Shown here: positions 25,301 to 36,200 of the stretch, piece after piece
How the letters are laid out: each line of letters starts with the position of its first letter
Position numbering within the stretch: the stretch's first letter is position 1
DNA from: Oenanthe sinensis
Taxonomy: Eukaryota; Streptophyta; Magnoliopsida; Apiales; Apiaceae
Direction: 5' to 3'
DNA: 64,000 nucleotides
Assembly (NCBI GenBank): GCA_028671895.1
Contig: CM053802.1
Location: 18,917,631 to 18,981,630, forward strand
Position numbers and translations under genes: made by a program
Notes under the pieces: generated by a model
The model's input: only the letters and a program-made list of their open reading frames with translations
What the model was told of the DNA's origin: nothing
Database searches by the model: none

Positions 25301-27123
25301 AATGCTTCTCCTACAGCACTATCTTGGTTCTCGCTGGTTCATTCCTCGTCAGGTTTGATGTGATTAATATGTAACACATTACACATGTTATATTTATGGA
25401 TAGATATAGTAGATAATGTGATTAAATATTTAAACTTTAATTAGTTCGTATAACATTTCTCTTCATTTTTTTGGCTAATTTACTTCTCTATTTTCTTTTT
25501 CATATGCTTAAAATTATTCACCTTTCAATTTATATATATAGGGTATTACTCCACTAGAAACCAAATTAGCCTAGAAACTAGAAACTAAATCCATATCACT
25601 ATGTTATACCACATAAATAATCATTTTATATACTGTCGATCACCATTTTATATGCAAATAACCGGATTTTGTTTTTGTCAAATTATGAAATCTGCTTATG
25701 GTCAATGGTGGTAATAGGAGGTTGATGTCAGTGGTGGTGGTGGTCAGAGGTTTGTAGTGGTGGCCGGAGGTCTGTAATGTGGGCAATTGGTGGTAGCAGG
25801 TGATGCCATTTGCGGGGGGGTAGTAGGGGGCCGATGATGGTGAAAAAACTGTGTGTGTATATATATATATATATGCACATATATATATATATTTGAGTGA
25901 GTTGTTGTATACAAAATAGTGATTATTCTAATACAAAATGATGATTTTTGTAGTTATAAATAGTGATCGAGATTGGTCTGGGGCTGATGTATGGCTAAAT
26001 TGGTTTCTATTGGATCAATTGCTTATATATTTATATAATATTTCCTTTTTAAGTTATTAGTACTAAGCCGAATATAGATGGCAATAGCCATACATATAGT
26101 TTTTTAGAAAGAAAGTATTGCCTGCTATGGGATTCAGAAATGAATGCATGGTTAGGATTTTTGATATAGATGTGATTAAACATTATTTCTAAAAAAAAGT
26201 TATATATCTTTTGTGCCTTTTAACAACCTATCAGCAATCTTTGCTTCCTGATACTCCAAATGTAATAATATAGCTGAAAAATTCACTAAATTTTTCTTAG
26301 GCTACTCGGATGAGAGATTTATGAGGGATAGGGGTATTATCTGATCTTCATTCATTCTTTCTTTTCAAAAGCCATGTTGACCTCATTTTCATGAATAAAT
26401 CTTTTTGTTAAAATAATAGATGTGCATACTGGTGTTCAGTACTAAACTAATCTTGTAGTGACATCTTATATTCTGTGGAGCTGCTTATGTTCTTGAACAG
26501 AGTTTTCAATTTATTGTCAGAAAATTGAATGATGTTCTTCAACAATCGTCTAAAGTAATCCACCCTTCCAGCAGCAGATAACTGCTAGATTTTGTTTTGT
26601 TTTAATAAGTAAATGGAAGATTATTATGATGAACACATGATGCTCATTTTACAGTACACTAATTGTGTCAAACTGATTACTGTTTTCAATTAATCAAAGG
26701 ATAACAATTGCTGTGAAAATTCATCAGCTCTAATTTTTAAATTTTGCTTTGTATCCAATTTGGCAGGTCCTACTCTGTCTAGCTTTATTAAATTATTACG
26801 GTTCTCATTGTGCAGATTTTGCCAGAAAAGTATAGCTACTATAGAAGGTTGGATCAGGACGTTAACCATGCCACAGACTGCGTCATTTGCATGACAGTCA
26901 TTGATTTCTCTCAACGTCCAAATGATTGCATGGTACTTTTGGAAAGCTATTCAGATTTTGATTAAAGGCTGAGAGAAAGGCACTCCTGCTTAACTAACCT
27001 TGTTGAAATGTACATGTGTAGGTGACGCCATGTGACCATTTTTTCCATTCTGGTTGCTTACAAAGGTGGATGGATATAAAGATGGAGTGCCCAACCTGCC
27101 GGCGTCCACTTCCACCGGCCTAG
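16324..27123 (+). CDS. FLY: FLYING SAUCER-type transmembrane RING-H2 E3 ubiquitin ligase
   Basis: Fourteen exons join in frame: 16324-16458, 16680-16752, 17643-17770, 18527-18642, 19138-19198, 21907-21973, 22070-22147, 23209-23366, 23456-23515, 23661-23754, 23872-24039, 25024-25352, 26816-26932, 27022-27123. They give 561 residues, the family's usual length, and every intron is GT-AG. Residues 13-30 form a signal-like hydrophobic segment. A lumenal domain follows (WLVVRKDDNEPAAFSAWN, then GSWRLLDS). Hydrophobic spans lie near 266-283, 303-323, 331-353, 380-390, 396-416, 428-446 and 459-477. A C-terminal RING-H2 has Cys511/514, Cys532/His534, His537/Cys540 and Cys551/554. The family is related to yeast Tul1/Dsc1; Arabidopsis FLY1 works in endomembranes and controls pectin methylesterification in seed mucilage. 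Which Arabidopsis paralogue is closest cannot be decided here. Introns 5, 11 and 12 carry MITEs. Confidence 0.96.
19444..20020. mobile_element. Mutator-like MITE in FLY intron 5 (9-bp TSD)
   Basis: Flanked on both sides by the identical 9-mer atatcttag (19435-19443 and 20021-20029). The left end (ggcccttattatcatgattt, then aaaatggccttttgtatcat) pairs with the reverse complement of the right end (ggtccttaatatcacatttt, then aaaaggccttttgtatcac), giving terminal inverted repeats of about 90 bp. Length is 577 bp with no transposase. A 9-bp duplication plus long TIRs points to the Mutator superfamily. Confidence 0.8.
21226..21299. repeat. Perfect 37-bp tandem duplication in FLY intron 5
   Basis: The 37-bp unit starting gttattaaatata and ending acactttggaat occurs twice head to tail (21226-21262, 21263-21299) with no difference, so the duplication is recent. 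Confidence 0.92.
24408..24623. mobile_element. Foldback MITE in FLY intron 11
   Basis: Left arm gtaacattcaaatgaaaac to aaattctgcagaaccataat; right arm attatggttttgcagaattt to gttttcatttgaatgttac. The arms of about 85 bp are near-perfect inverted repeats. It sits between a GT run (24390-24408) and a TA run (24632-24652), so no target duplication can be read. Non-coding. Confidence 0.75.
25541..26020. mobile_element. MITE-like inverted-repeat element in FLY intron 12
   Basis: The left end has ccactagaaaccaaattagcc and the right end has ggctaaattggtttctattgg. Inside are GGTGG-rich repeats (about 25715-25830) and a TA run. It is non-coding and of undetermined superfamily. Confidence 0.5.
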
Positions 27124-27800
27124 TAAGATGTTTGTATAATTGCAACTTTAGTGACACAGCCCAACCTGTTAATTGTTGCATAACGCTTCTCAACTTGGTA
27201 ATATTTGATTGATATTGAACAGTTTATATCCTAATTTTTCATTATCTGATTGATTTAGAAAACATGGACCAGTTGGTGAGAAGCGAAAACATCACCTGAT
27301 TATAAAATAAACAATATTTTTTTTACGCATGTACCTGATTTCTCAAATTTCACATTATAGATGCATATAGGGATTATCCTTCTCTTGCTCTACTACATAC
27401 CTTTGACCTACAATTATCAAAACCCCTAGATATATCAACAATGAATAGTGCTAGAATCAAGAATGTGCTTTAAATTTGTCTCAAGTGCCGAAGGGGGTGG
27501 AGTATGTAATATAGAACCTTTATCATGTAATACATATATAATCTCCTGTATCATTAGAGATTTTTTGGACCCTTGGCATTTTTCGTCATCCATGCCAAAT
27601 ATGGTTATGTGAAAAATATATATTTTCCTTTTCTTTAATTTTTATGTGTTGTGCATGTTCTTTCAGGTCAAGAAGCAATGAGTTTGAACTTGGGAAACAA
27701 CAATCAGTTCAGTTTAGGAACCGTCACGAGTACGAGAGGGCAGTATAGTTTGTCTTTTGTATGCTGATGTAATATCTTCGTACAATAATTTTCTTTAGTT
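27124..27800 (+). other. Probable FLY 3' untranslated region with a possible last intron
   Basis: The stop codon is followed at once by a strong donor-like sequence (the last G of TAG begins gtaaga), and ttctttcag at 27658-27666 is a good acceptor. If this intron (27123-27666) is used, the stop is rebuilt as TAG from TA plus G, so the protein is unchanged. The transcript would then end near 27780-27830, where AATAAT-type signals occur. Confidence 0.45.
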
Positions 27801-28532
27801 TTGAGCTTCCCTTAAAAATGTAATTATTTTCCTTCCAGAAATAGGCTTAACTTGGAACTAGGCAACTCTCTCTAAAAGTAGTTGAAGTGCAGCAAATTGC
27901 TGCTGCCAACTAAAACCAGTTTAGTTCCCTCTCATGTTTGTATGAATGTAAATACATTTATGTATTTTAATAAACCAAACATATCAACTATAAACATTTA
28001 TTGTACGGTAAGATGTGCGTACTGGCTGCACATCGTTTGTTCGGTTTTGACTTGGCAGCAAATGTGATTTGTGGGTATATTCAGAGTTCTTCGATTAAAT
28101 TCGTCTTTCCTTTCAGGATTGACAGTCGTACGCAGAGATGATCTATACAACTTATTGTTTCTCCACTGCCTGATCAACATTTCTTTTTGTTAAGAGTGAT
28201 TTTTTCATAAATAAATTTATCGAAATGCAATATTGGTTTGAAAATTTATCATCTACATTAAGGCCATGAAAAGATGTTTTTTAGATGATAAAAGTTTAAT
28301 ATTTTAGGCCACCACTCATATAATAAAATATATGTTACAATTAAATTTGAAAATAAAATTGCTATCGGCAACTTGAGTGGTATAGTATAATACGTTTTTA
28401 ATTTTTGTAACTGAGAGTGCATCTTAAAAGGAGTGGTATAGCATGATAGGTTGTTTTATGTTTTTTTTTGTAATTGATAGTGTCTCAAAATTATCGAAAG
28501 ATAAAATGGCAAAGCCAAAATAAGTCTCAAAA
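27801..28532. other. Intergenic spacer, no gene seen
   Basis: Short open frames occur on both strands but none shows a recognisable domain or exon structure. Base composition drifts to AT-rich towards the Helitron-like repeats. Confidence 0.4.
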
Positions 28533-28877
28533 TCTATATTATCCATACTATATTATTAAAATTTTGGTAGTCCGTCTTTGGTTCGTATTTGAGCCGGATA
28601 ATTACTATTGAATCTAATTTTTAAACATTAATCTTTTAATTAAAACATATCTCGCATTAATCTTTTAAATAAAACATATCTCTAAACAAAACATAAAAGC
28701 ATTATCCTATTAAAATATAAATACAAATAAAGTATATGAAAAATTATATAAAATATATACATATAACATTAAATAAAAGTTAAATTATTATTATAAAAAG
28801 ATATATTCAAATTATATGAAAAACATATTAAAATATTAAAACAATTCGATATGTGCATCACACGAGATATAAGCTAG
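28533..28877 (+). mobile_element. Helitron-like non-autonomous unit 1
   Basis: Starts tctatattatccatactat followed by tattattaaa, the TCTATACTATTAAA-type start of plant Helitrons. It ends gcatcacacgagatataagctag before a T, i.e. a CTAG end with a weak subterminal palindrome. 345 bp, AT-rich, non-coding. No target duplication is expected for Helitrons. Confidence 0.5.
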
Positions 28878-29205
28878 TATTATTAAAATAAAAACATTAA
28901 AAGTTTGGTAGTCGATATTTGAATTGGATAATTATTTAATTATCGGATCTAATTTTTAAGTATTAATCACCTAACTAAAACAAATCTCTATTCTCCTAAT
29001 TAAAACAAATCTTTAAACAAAATAATAAGTCAAAAAATTATCACCTTAAAATAAAAATATATGAAAAATAATATAAAAATATTTATACGCACAATATTAA
29101 ATAAAGTATAAATTATTGTTGTAGAAATAAAAATAAATTCAAATAATATAAATAAAAATAAGAAAATATTAAGAAAATTCGATCAGTGGACAAGATATAA
29201 GTTAG
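28878..29205 (+). mobile_element. Helitron-like unit 2, in tandem
   Basis: A diverged second copy placed directly after unit 1. The shared words include gtttggtagtcga and ggataattatt near the start and acaagatataagttag at the end. The spacing between matching words is about 340 bp. The copy shares its start with the end of unit 1. Confidence 0.5.
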
Positions 29206-29555
29206 TATTAAATTATATTATCTTTGGTTATACACATAATTTATTGAATATAATTAATAATATAAATATTTTATATATATTTGTATTTTAAAACTAATCT
29301 CCAACATTAATTCAAATTATTAAAATTGTGTAAATTAAAGAAGAGTGATTTGCATTTTGTACCCCTTATCTTTTGAGTTTTTTTCGATTTGGTTTCAAAC
29401 ATTACTTAGTGACACTTTGCATTCCACTATATTTTTATTTTTTTCCAATTTGCTTTCAAACATTATTTGGTGACAATTTGCATCTCATTGGTTTTTTGAT
29501 CGTTTCAATTCACACTCATTTGACCATTTTCCATTCTTTATTTTGGTTATTATCC

Positions 29556-30822
29556 CATTAGAGTTTGTCTTGTTCCTAAAAACCCATTTGGGCCCAACAA
29601 TATATCTATTCTTTGGTCTTGGAACAAGAGTCTACACTTCATTGCTTTCAAATTCATTTAATTCTTCTTGCATTACAGTAACCCAATCTACATCTTTAAG
29701 AGTTTCTTCAACTTTCGTTGGCTCTGTCTGAGATAGAAATTTATGATACAAACATTCATTCTGAGTTGTTTTCCTTGTTTTAATTCCAGTATTTGGATCA
29801 CCAATTATTAAGTCAGGTGTATGATCTTTGGTCCATTTTCTGATGTGAGGAAGATTCCTTAAACTAGATGCTCCCCCATTATTTGTGGCATCATAAAATG
29901 ATTACTCAGTAAATGTTGATCATCCCCTTGAAGTTGTGCTTATTCAGAGTTTATATTTACAGAGTTTGAGTTATCAGAGTTTATGTCTGTCAAAGATTGT
30001 TCAGACTCTGATATTTCAATCACAGAAGTTGTTTCAGTATTCTCTGTGGAAGATTGATGTTGCTCCCCCTCAACATGTACAGTATCTTCATTTTCAATTT
30101 CAGTGTTAACATAATTTGGAGAATCAGAGTTTAGAACTTCAACATTTGTATCTTGTTGACTTTTGAGAATCTCATTTTCAAATTTCAGACATTCTTGTTC
30201 TCTCCATCATGTAATCCTGTGATCTTTGATTCATCAAAAGATACATTTATAGATTCCATGACCATTTTTGTTCTCAAGTTGTACACTTTGAAGGCCTTTG
30301 AAGAAGTTTTTGAGGTTGTAGAATACCCAATAAAAATGCCTTCATCTACTTTCAGTACAAACTTCTTGAGCTGTTCAGGATGTGTCTTTAGAATAAAACA
30401 TTTACTTCTAACTATGTGAAAATATTTCACATTTGACTTCCTTCCTTTCAACATCTCATAAGGAGTTTTTCCATGTTTGTTGATCAATGTATATTTTTCA
30501 GTGATACAAGCAGTGTTCACAGCTTCTGCCCAGAAGTAAGTAGGAAGTTTTGCTCCTTCTAACATAGTTCTTGCAACTTCAATCAGAGTTCTGTTTTTCC
30601 TTTCCACTACACCATTTTGTTGTGGTGTGCCAGGTGCTGAGAACTGTTGTTGTATTCCTTTTGTTACACATAATTCCTCCATTGCAGAGTTTTTAAACTC
30701 TGTTCCATTATCACTTCTTAGAATCTTCACTTTGAGTGTTGATCCATTTTCAATCATAGTAATATGATCAAAAATGATCTCAGTTGTTTCATCTTTCTTG
30801 TGTAGATAGTACACCCAAGTGT
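29556..30822 (-). pseudogene. Element B integrase/RT-start remnant
   Basis: A 209-codon open stretch (30185-30814) holds part of the integrase core: RSDNGTEFKN, then QNGVVERKN with the catalytic Glu, then the GKR-like region YHIVRSKCFILKTHPEQLKK. Beyond it lies a degenerate Asn-Ser-rich linker and the RT entry (about 29556-29640). Stops occur throughout, and the first catalytic Asp region is absent. Confidence 0.88.
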
Positions 30823-31278
30823 ATCAGTTAGAGACTCATTCTATTTAACCTCAAAATATTCATACTCCTGAATAAGAACATACCTTCTATTCTTTTTGAT
30901 TTCCTTGGTTCCTTGACATTGAACCTCTAGTGCATCCCAGATTTCCTTTGTTGTTTTGCAAGCAATTACTTTGTTAGACATTACAGAATCCAGACTATTG
31001 TGTAAGATATTTCTTATCTTTGCATCCTTGAGGACTTCCTGCTTTTCTTCGTTAGTTCACTCTTTCTTATCCTTCAGAGTGCAGTGCTCATGAACTTGTC
31101 TTCTTTCAACTATGATTGGTGGTACTAACTTTGTAGGTAGATATTTGCCTTCATTAATCCTGTCTAGATAGTCAGGATCTGTGGTTTCTAGGAACATCAT
31201 CATCTTCACCCTCGATGTAGGGTATTCGGCCTTTTTGAGAATTGGAATTCTGATACTTTCATACTTTTTTCCAGACAT
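30823..31278 (-). pseudogene. Element B truncated gag
   Basis: ATG at 31278 (MSGKKYESIRIPILKK) opens 73 codons before a stop. Matching sequence continues to about 30823, where it breaks off inside the NESLTD motif and runs straight into integrase FTWVYYLHKK-type sequence. The zinc knuckles are absent. Confidence 0.88.
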
Positions 31279-31312
31279 TGTTTAAGATCTTTTAGGTTAA
31301 AAGAAACCGCTC

Positions 31313-31324
31313 GCTCTGATGCCA
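31313..31324 (-). promoter_or_regulatory. Element B primer-binding site
   Basis: Element-sense tggcatcagagc, one mismatch to the initiator-Met tRNA primer site, placed just inside the LTR. Confidence 0.85.
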
Positions 31325-31326
31325 AT

Positions 31327-31844
31327 TATTACCCAGTATACAGGCTATTATAGAAGGGGGTTGAATATAATAGTACCAAACAATCGAAAACTAGAACATA
31401 AGTATATAAAAGAAGAACTGTTTGTATTACTTTTGATAAACTTAATACAAAACTCTCTCAAGAAAAACAATGTTCTTAAAAGCTACTAGATTATGAGAAT
31501 AATATATTATAAACGATACATCAATATAAACCTAATCTTGTATTTATATAGTACATAGCTACCCATCTAAATAATGCAAAGATAATGACTAATTAATACA
31601 GATATACGATTTCCATCATTATCTTCGGAATAGATAGCTTCAAGAAGACAATTGTTATTCACTGAAACATTTCCATCTTTATCTCCAATCAAGTCATGAT
31701 TTGTCGAATAATAACAACTATCAAACTCTGACCAGTGTAAACTCTCTCAGTGACTAAATTCTGATGACGTCACTTAGACTCTAATCATCTTCTGTAAACT
31801 CTGTTTGACATTCTCTGACTGCATCATTTCTTCAATATTTAACA
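31327..31844 (-). repeat. Element B 5' LTR
   Basis: Alignable with the A and D LTRs: the tattatagaagggggttgaa block at left and CAGAGTTTA-type words (element sense) at 31720-31820. The right end is atatttaaca, i.e. a TG start in element sense. The left edge is approximate. Confidence 0.85.
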
Positions 31845-32537
31845 CCATTCATTTCCACCAGCATTTTTGCATGTCCATGCAAAAAATGGATATTTCAAAC
31901 GGATCTACTTATATCTGAATTCGAATATTATCCGGAAAAATATATTCAAATCTGAATCCGGCTTTAAACTATTCACTTAGAGTTGTCAAAAAATTCAAAA
32001 TATTCGATATTTGTTCGAAATACGTGTATTCGAATTTGATATAAAACGAATATTATCCAAATTCACAAAACCATTAATATATACAAAATATATTATATTC
32101 AAATTGTTACCTATTTTGTGTTATATTCAAATTTTAAATTTAATTTAAATTCACAAAACTATTAATATATACAAAATATAAATATATATATATATATACA
32201 AAACTATTAATATATACAAAATATAAATATATATATATATAATTCGGTCGGTTCAGCTTAAACCGTTTTTTTTTTACAAAACCGAACTGAACTAAATTTC
32301 AGTTTAAACCAAACAAACCGAATTTTCAAAACCGAACCGAAATTACCTGATTCAGTTTTTCGGTTTCGACCCCTAATTGAGCCTTTGTACAATTTAATCG
32401 CGGTATTTTAGTTTTCCTGAAAATAAAAATAAAAAAAGAAAAAGAAAAGCTCCTGCCCCTAACAAGTTCATGTATGCCAAATTTACTAAGTTTTTGTAGT
32501 TGTATAACAGTTTGAAATCATAGATAATTAAAAGAAA
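31845..32537. other. AT-rich repeat-like spacer
   Basis: Contains a partly duplicated segment (aaactattaatatatacaaa at about 32156 and 32202), TA runs, and a patch rich in aaccgaac/ttcggtt words (32245-32370) that looks repeat-derived. No gene seen. Confidence 0.45.
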
Positions 32538-32588
32538 TGCTCAGCTGGTAGAGCAGTTCTGTCACCAGTTCAAATCTGATTCCTGGCA
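32538..32588 (+). pseudogene. trnF-GAA: Plastid-derived trnF-GAA fragment lacking the anticodon arm
   Basis: The first part (gctcagctggtagagcag) equals the D-arm region of plastid trnF-GAA. The last part (gtcaccagttcaaatctg, then attcctggca) equals its T-arm and acceptor 3' strand with one change. The anticodon stem-loop between them is missing, so it cannot work as a tRNA. The following ~150 bp, AT-rich with a catgattaatt start, may be plastid spacer from the same transfer. Confidence 0.8.
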
Positions 32589-32599
32589 CATGATTAATT

Positions 32600-33266
32600 T
32601 TTGAGTCTCTTTTCTACAAATTACTCGATATAAACCGACATATATATTCATAAATAGTTTAGATCATATTACATACGGTTTATCCCCCTCGATCTTTAGA
32701 AAAATAACTCATCTATTTTATAGATGGGTAAAGAGTTTTTTATACAAAGTATGTAACAAAAATAAATTATATTTTATATTGTTTGATGTTTATAACAATA
32801 AAATAATGATCACAAATTAGAAAAGATTTACTTTGATGCACGAACAAATATACTGTTCTAATCAGCAGGAACCGAGGCACAACCAGGAATATCGTATAGA
32901 AGCAAGTATAAAGAATAAAAGCAAATTGTATCTATGTTTAGAAACTAGAAATGGGATCAGCTTTCACTTCATAAGATTTATGATTCATCAAGACGCCTAC
33001 CTACGACGTACATTTGACCGGAAGGAACACCAAAAACTAAAAGAGAAAAATAATTGCCTTGTTAGAATATTACACCATGATACACAAGTAGCTACATCCT
33101 CATCATACTGCTGTTACAAGTTTGTGCTGGCATCCTCCAATTAAAGGATATGGGAAATTTCCGAGAAACTGGATAAACAAATCAGGCATCACAAACTAGA
33201 TTAGTTTCCCAAACAGCTTGATGGTGGCATGGTGCAAATTGCAGAATTCAAATCAACCCAGGATAC
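32600..33266. other. Spacer downstream of RPN1
   Basis: Holds the presumed 3' untranslated region of the - strand RPN1 gene (next to 33267). A 103-codon + strand frame at 32833-33144 has no recognisable features and is probably chance. Confidence 0.4.
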
Positions 33267-36200
33267 CTATACATCCTCCTTGTAATCTGGATTCTCTTTT
33301 AGGATGACAAAGCCTTCTAAAATAGGTGATAGCGGAATGTACCTGCATAAGTCACTAACGTGTCAACAAAAATGATCAAACTTGGTAGAAATAGAAGTCT
33401 TCAATGGAATATATTATATTACTTTTCTGTAGCGAGTTCAGCTCTATCACCAGCTGCCAAAAGTACAGGGGTTGAATGGGTTTGAAAACCAGTAATGGTT
33501 TTGGGCCGACCTGCCTGACCAACAACATCAACAGCTTGGCCAACCCGAACAGGAACAGACAGTGGTTTGAGGTTTTCATCCACAGTTAATAACATCCTTG
33601 GCTGCAAAATTGCAACATTCCAGATTAGATGACCAATAATGCATGAAAAGGCTTCAGCTAGGACAGTTTGAACATGATAAGCTATTGAAAACCCAAAGCC
33701 TACCTGCATTGCCAAAACAACGAAGTATAGAACGTAATGGTATTTGCCTAGGATAATGGCTTTCATATCAAGACAAGCGTGTAGCAAAGTTACAACTCCA
33801 GCAAGTGCCGTCCTGCATGAGAACAAGAGAAACAAAGCTCTGTAATAGTCATTCCACAACATACTTGCATCTCCTGTAGTATTTAGTAGCTTATTTTCAT
33901 AATCGGATTCCACATACATAATTATAGACCATATCCCCAAGTCATAATCCAATATCAAGTGAGCTTAACGTTAATCTACTAGTCAAAAGATGTACTCACG
34001 GGGATAATAAGAACCGTTCGGAGTGGTAAGGGGAAAGAGTCAACAAGCCCTTTCCCATGTGAACTAGACCTTGAGCAATCCGCACCTGAGCAAGTTTCAA
34101 TTATAAATTGTTGTATTCAGAAACAGCTCCACATAATAAAGAATATTAAGAAAGGTGTGCAGAGTATAAGCAGCTTAATGTGTGTTCAGAAGGAGAATAG
34201 AAAATTATTACACAGAAGAGAAGGCTGGCTTCTTTGTAGTAATAACTCGATAGATTGCGTAGCATGCCTGCTATTCTAGCATTGTTAGTTCCCGCACCTA
34301 TCAACCCCAAGGAGATGACAGCAGCCTGTAAATGAAAAGAAAAAAACGCCACATTCAATTATGAACACGATATAAAATAATATATGTTACTGCAGCCAAA
34401 ACAATATATGTTGGCAGTACTATAAAAATACCATTGCTACTTCTGTATCTGCATCATGACTAAGTCGACTTAATGTATCCATAACATTGACCTGGCCAAA
34501 ACAATATAAACAAGTAAGTCGGTGCACTATAATTGACACAGACAACATATTTAGCTAGCACATATCAGTTCCCTATTCTCTTGACTTCTTGAGTACTGTT
34601 CAACTACCTTTGGGTTTGATATGCACAGAAGCCCAAGAGCCAATGGAACAGATCTTCTAATATTCTGTTCCCCGTACTGTAAAAGATGCTCCAAAGAACG
34701 AATAGCCATTTCAACACCAAGTTCTTCTGCCATAGATACCATAGCTATTCCGAGTACAGCAGGACCTTGATAGGTTTCCCCCTTCTCAAGATGTTGTGCA
34801 CACTGACCAAGAAAGTGTTGGACCTATAACAGAAGCACAGTTACGATTTAGGAAGTCCTTGCAAACATATGTTTAGACCAAATGATATTAATTAATACCT
34901 TCAGAACATTTCCTGTTCCGGCATAGGCACAAGAAAGCAAGGTCATGTCACAGTATTTTCTGATTTTATCATTAAAAGTTTTGGAAACTTCAGTTGTAGC
35001 CTCTACACTTTCCTGTAGGCAACAAAGGCAATCACTAAGAGAAGTACATCCACAACAAATAATCAAGGCTGCTTCAAATTATTACTTTATCACAAGTATC
35101 AATGGAAGAAAGTATCTTATCGCTAACAAATAAGTATACATCATATATCCCAAGAATAAACTACCTGCTTTCCAAGATAAAGGAGACCAAGCCCAAGAGG
35201 CAAAAAACGGGTAAGAGGCTCCCCTAATTCTGATTCACTACGATCCATTAACGCAAATATGATTGCCTGTGCTATATCTTCATTGCAAGAACCAACATAT
35301 ACCAATCCCAGTGAGATTGCTGTGAAAGCAATCACGTCAAGAGGAGCCCTTGAATCTCCTAGGATAGGAGTCAATTTACTACGTATCTATCACATTCAAA
35401 ATAGAGTTAATATACACTAGGATACGAAGGTCCAAATTACATTATGATTCGACGAAGACATAAAAATCCCTATAAAAGAAAATTTTTACCTGTTCATTCT
35501 GAGAACCTGCATATGCAAGACCAAGACCCATTATTGCACCGATTCTAATGGATGACTCTTCTTTATCAATATAATCAGCTAGAAGCGCCAATGCCTGACA
35601 ATTAAGAAGTTATCAGTAAATATAAATAAGTAGTAAGAGGTAGCACATAGCTAAGCAGCAGAAAACTCACAGGATCACAATCATTTTTTATGCCGCAGTT
35701 CACAATCCCAACACCTAGTAATGCACCTGCTATGACATGGCTGTCATTACTATGGAAATACTTGTCAATTTGAGCCAGTCCAGAGTCAACATCCCAAAGC
35801 AAAATCATTCCCTATTTAAAAAAGATATTCACAATTAATCACTTATTTCTTCATCAAGAAAAAGGTGATCCTACAGCAGGCTACCAATAAAGTTAGGCAT
35901 ACCAGACTTGCTGCAGCACTAGCCTTTCCATGTTCTTTGTTCTTAAAGAGCCAATTCCCTGAAGACCCGCCACTTGAGGCCTCTGACGGTATTGTCATTA
36001 GCTTGTCCTGCAACAAGAGCAACAATTGTAACAAAAGCCAAAAGGATCCCAAAAAAAATAGTGCCAGATCTTCAGGCTAAGAAATTACTTGACCAAAACC
36101 AGCATTCACAAATGCATTAACAAATGTTGCCGCCAGATTCTGCCTAGCTGAATCCACAGTTGCACTTGCACTAGCGCGACCATCAAGCAAATGTGCCTGA

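Larger units (their letters stand above)
29556..31844 (-). mobile_element. Internally deleted Sirevirus-type copia element B
   Basis: A relative of A and D on the - strand. It keeps the 5' LTR, the PBS, the N-terminal half of gag, and a piece running from mid-integrase to the first ~20 codons of RT. About 2.5 kb between gag and integrase is missing, and everything 3' of the RT start, including the 3' LTR, is lost at 29556. Confidence 0.9.

Noticed and set aside
32833..33144. 103-codon + strand open frame near the RPN1 3' end
   Set aside because: No domain, no exon signals, basic low-complexity composition; it overlaps the expected 3' region of RPN1 on the other strand.
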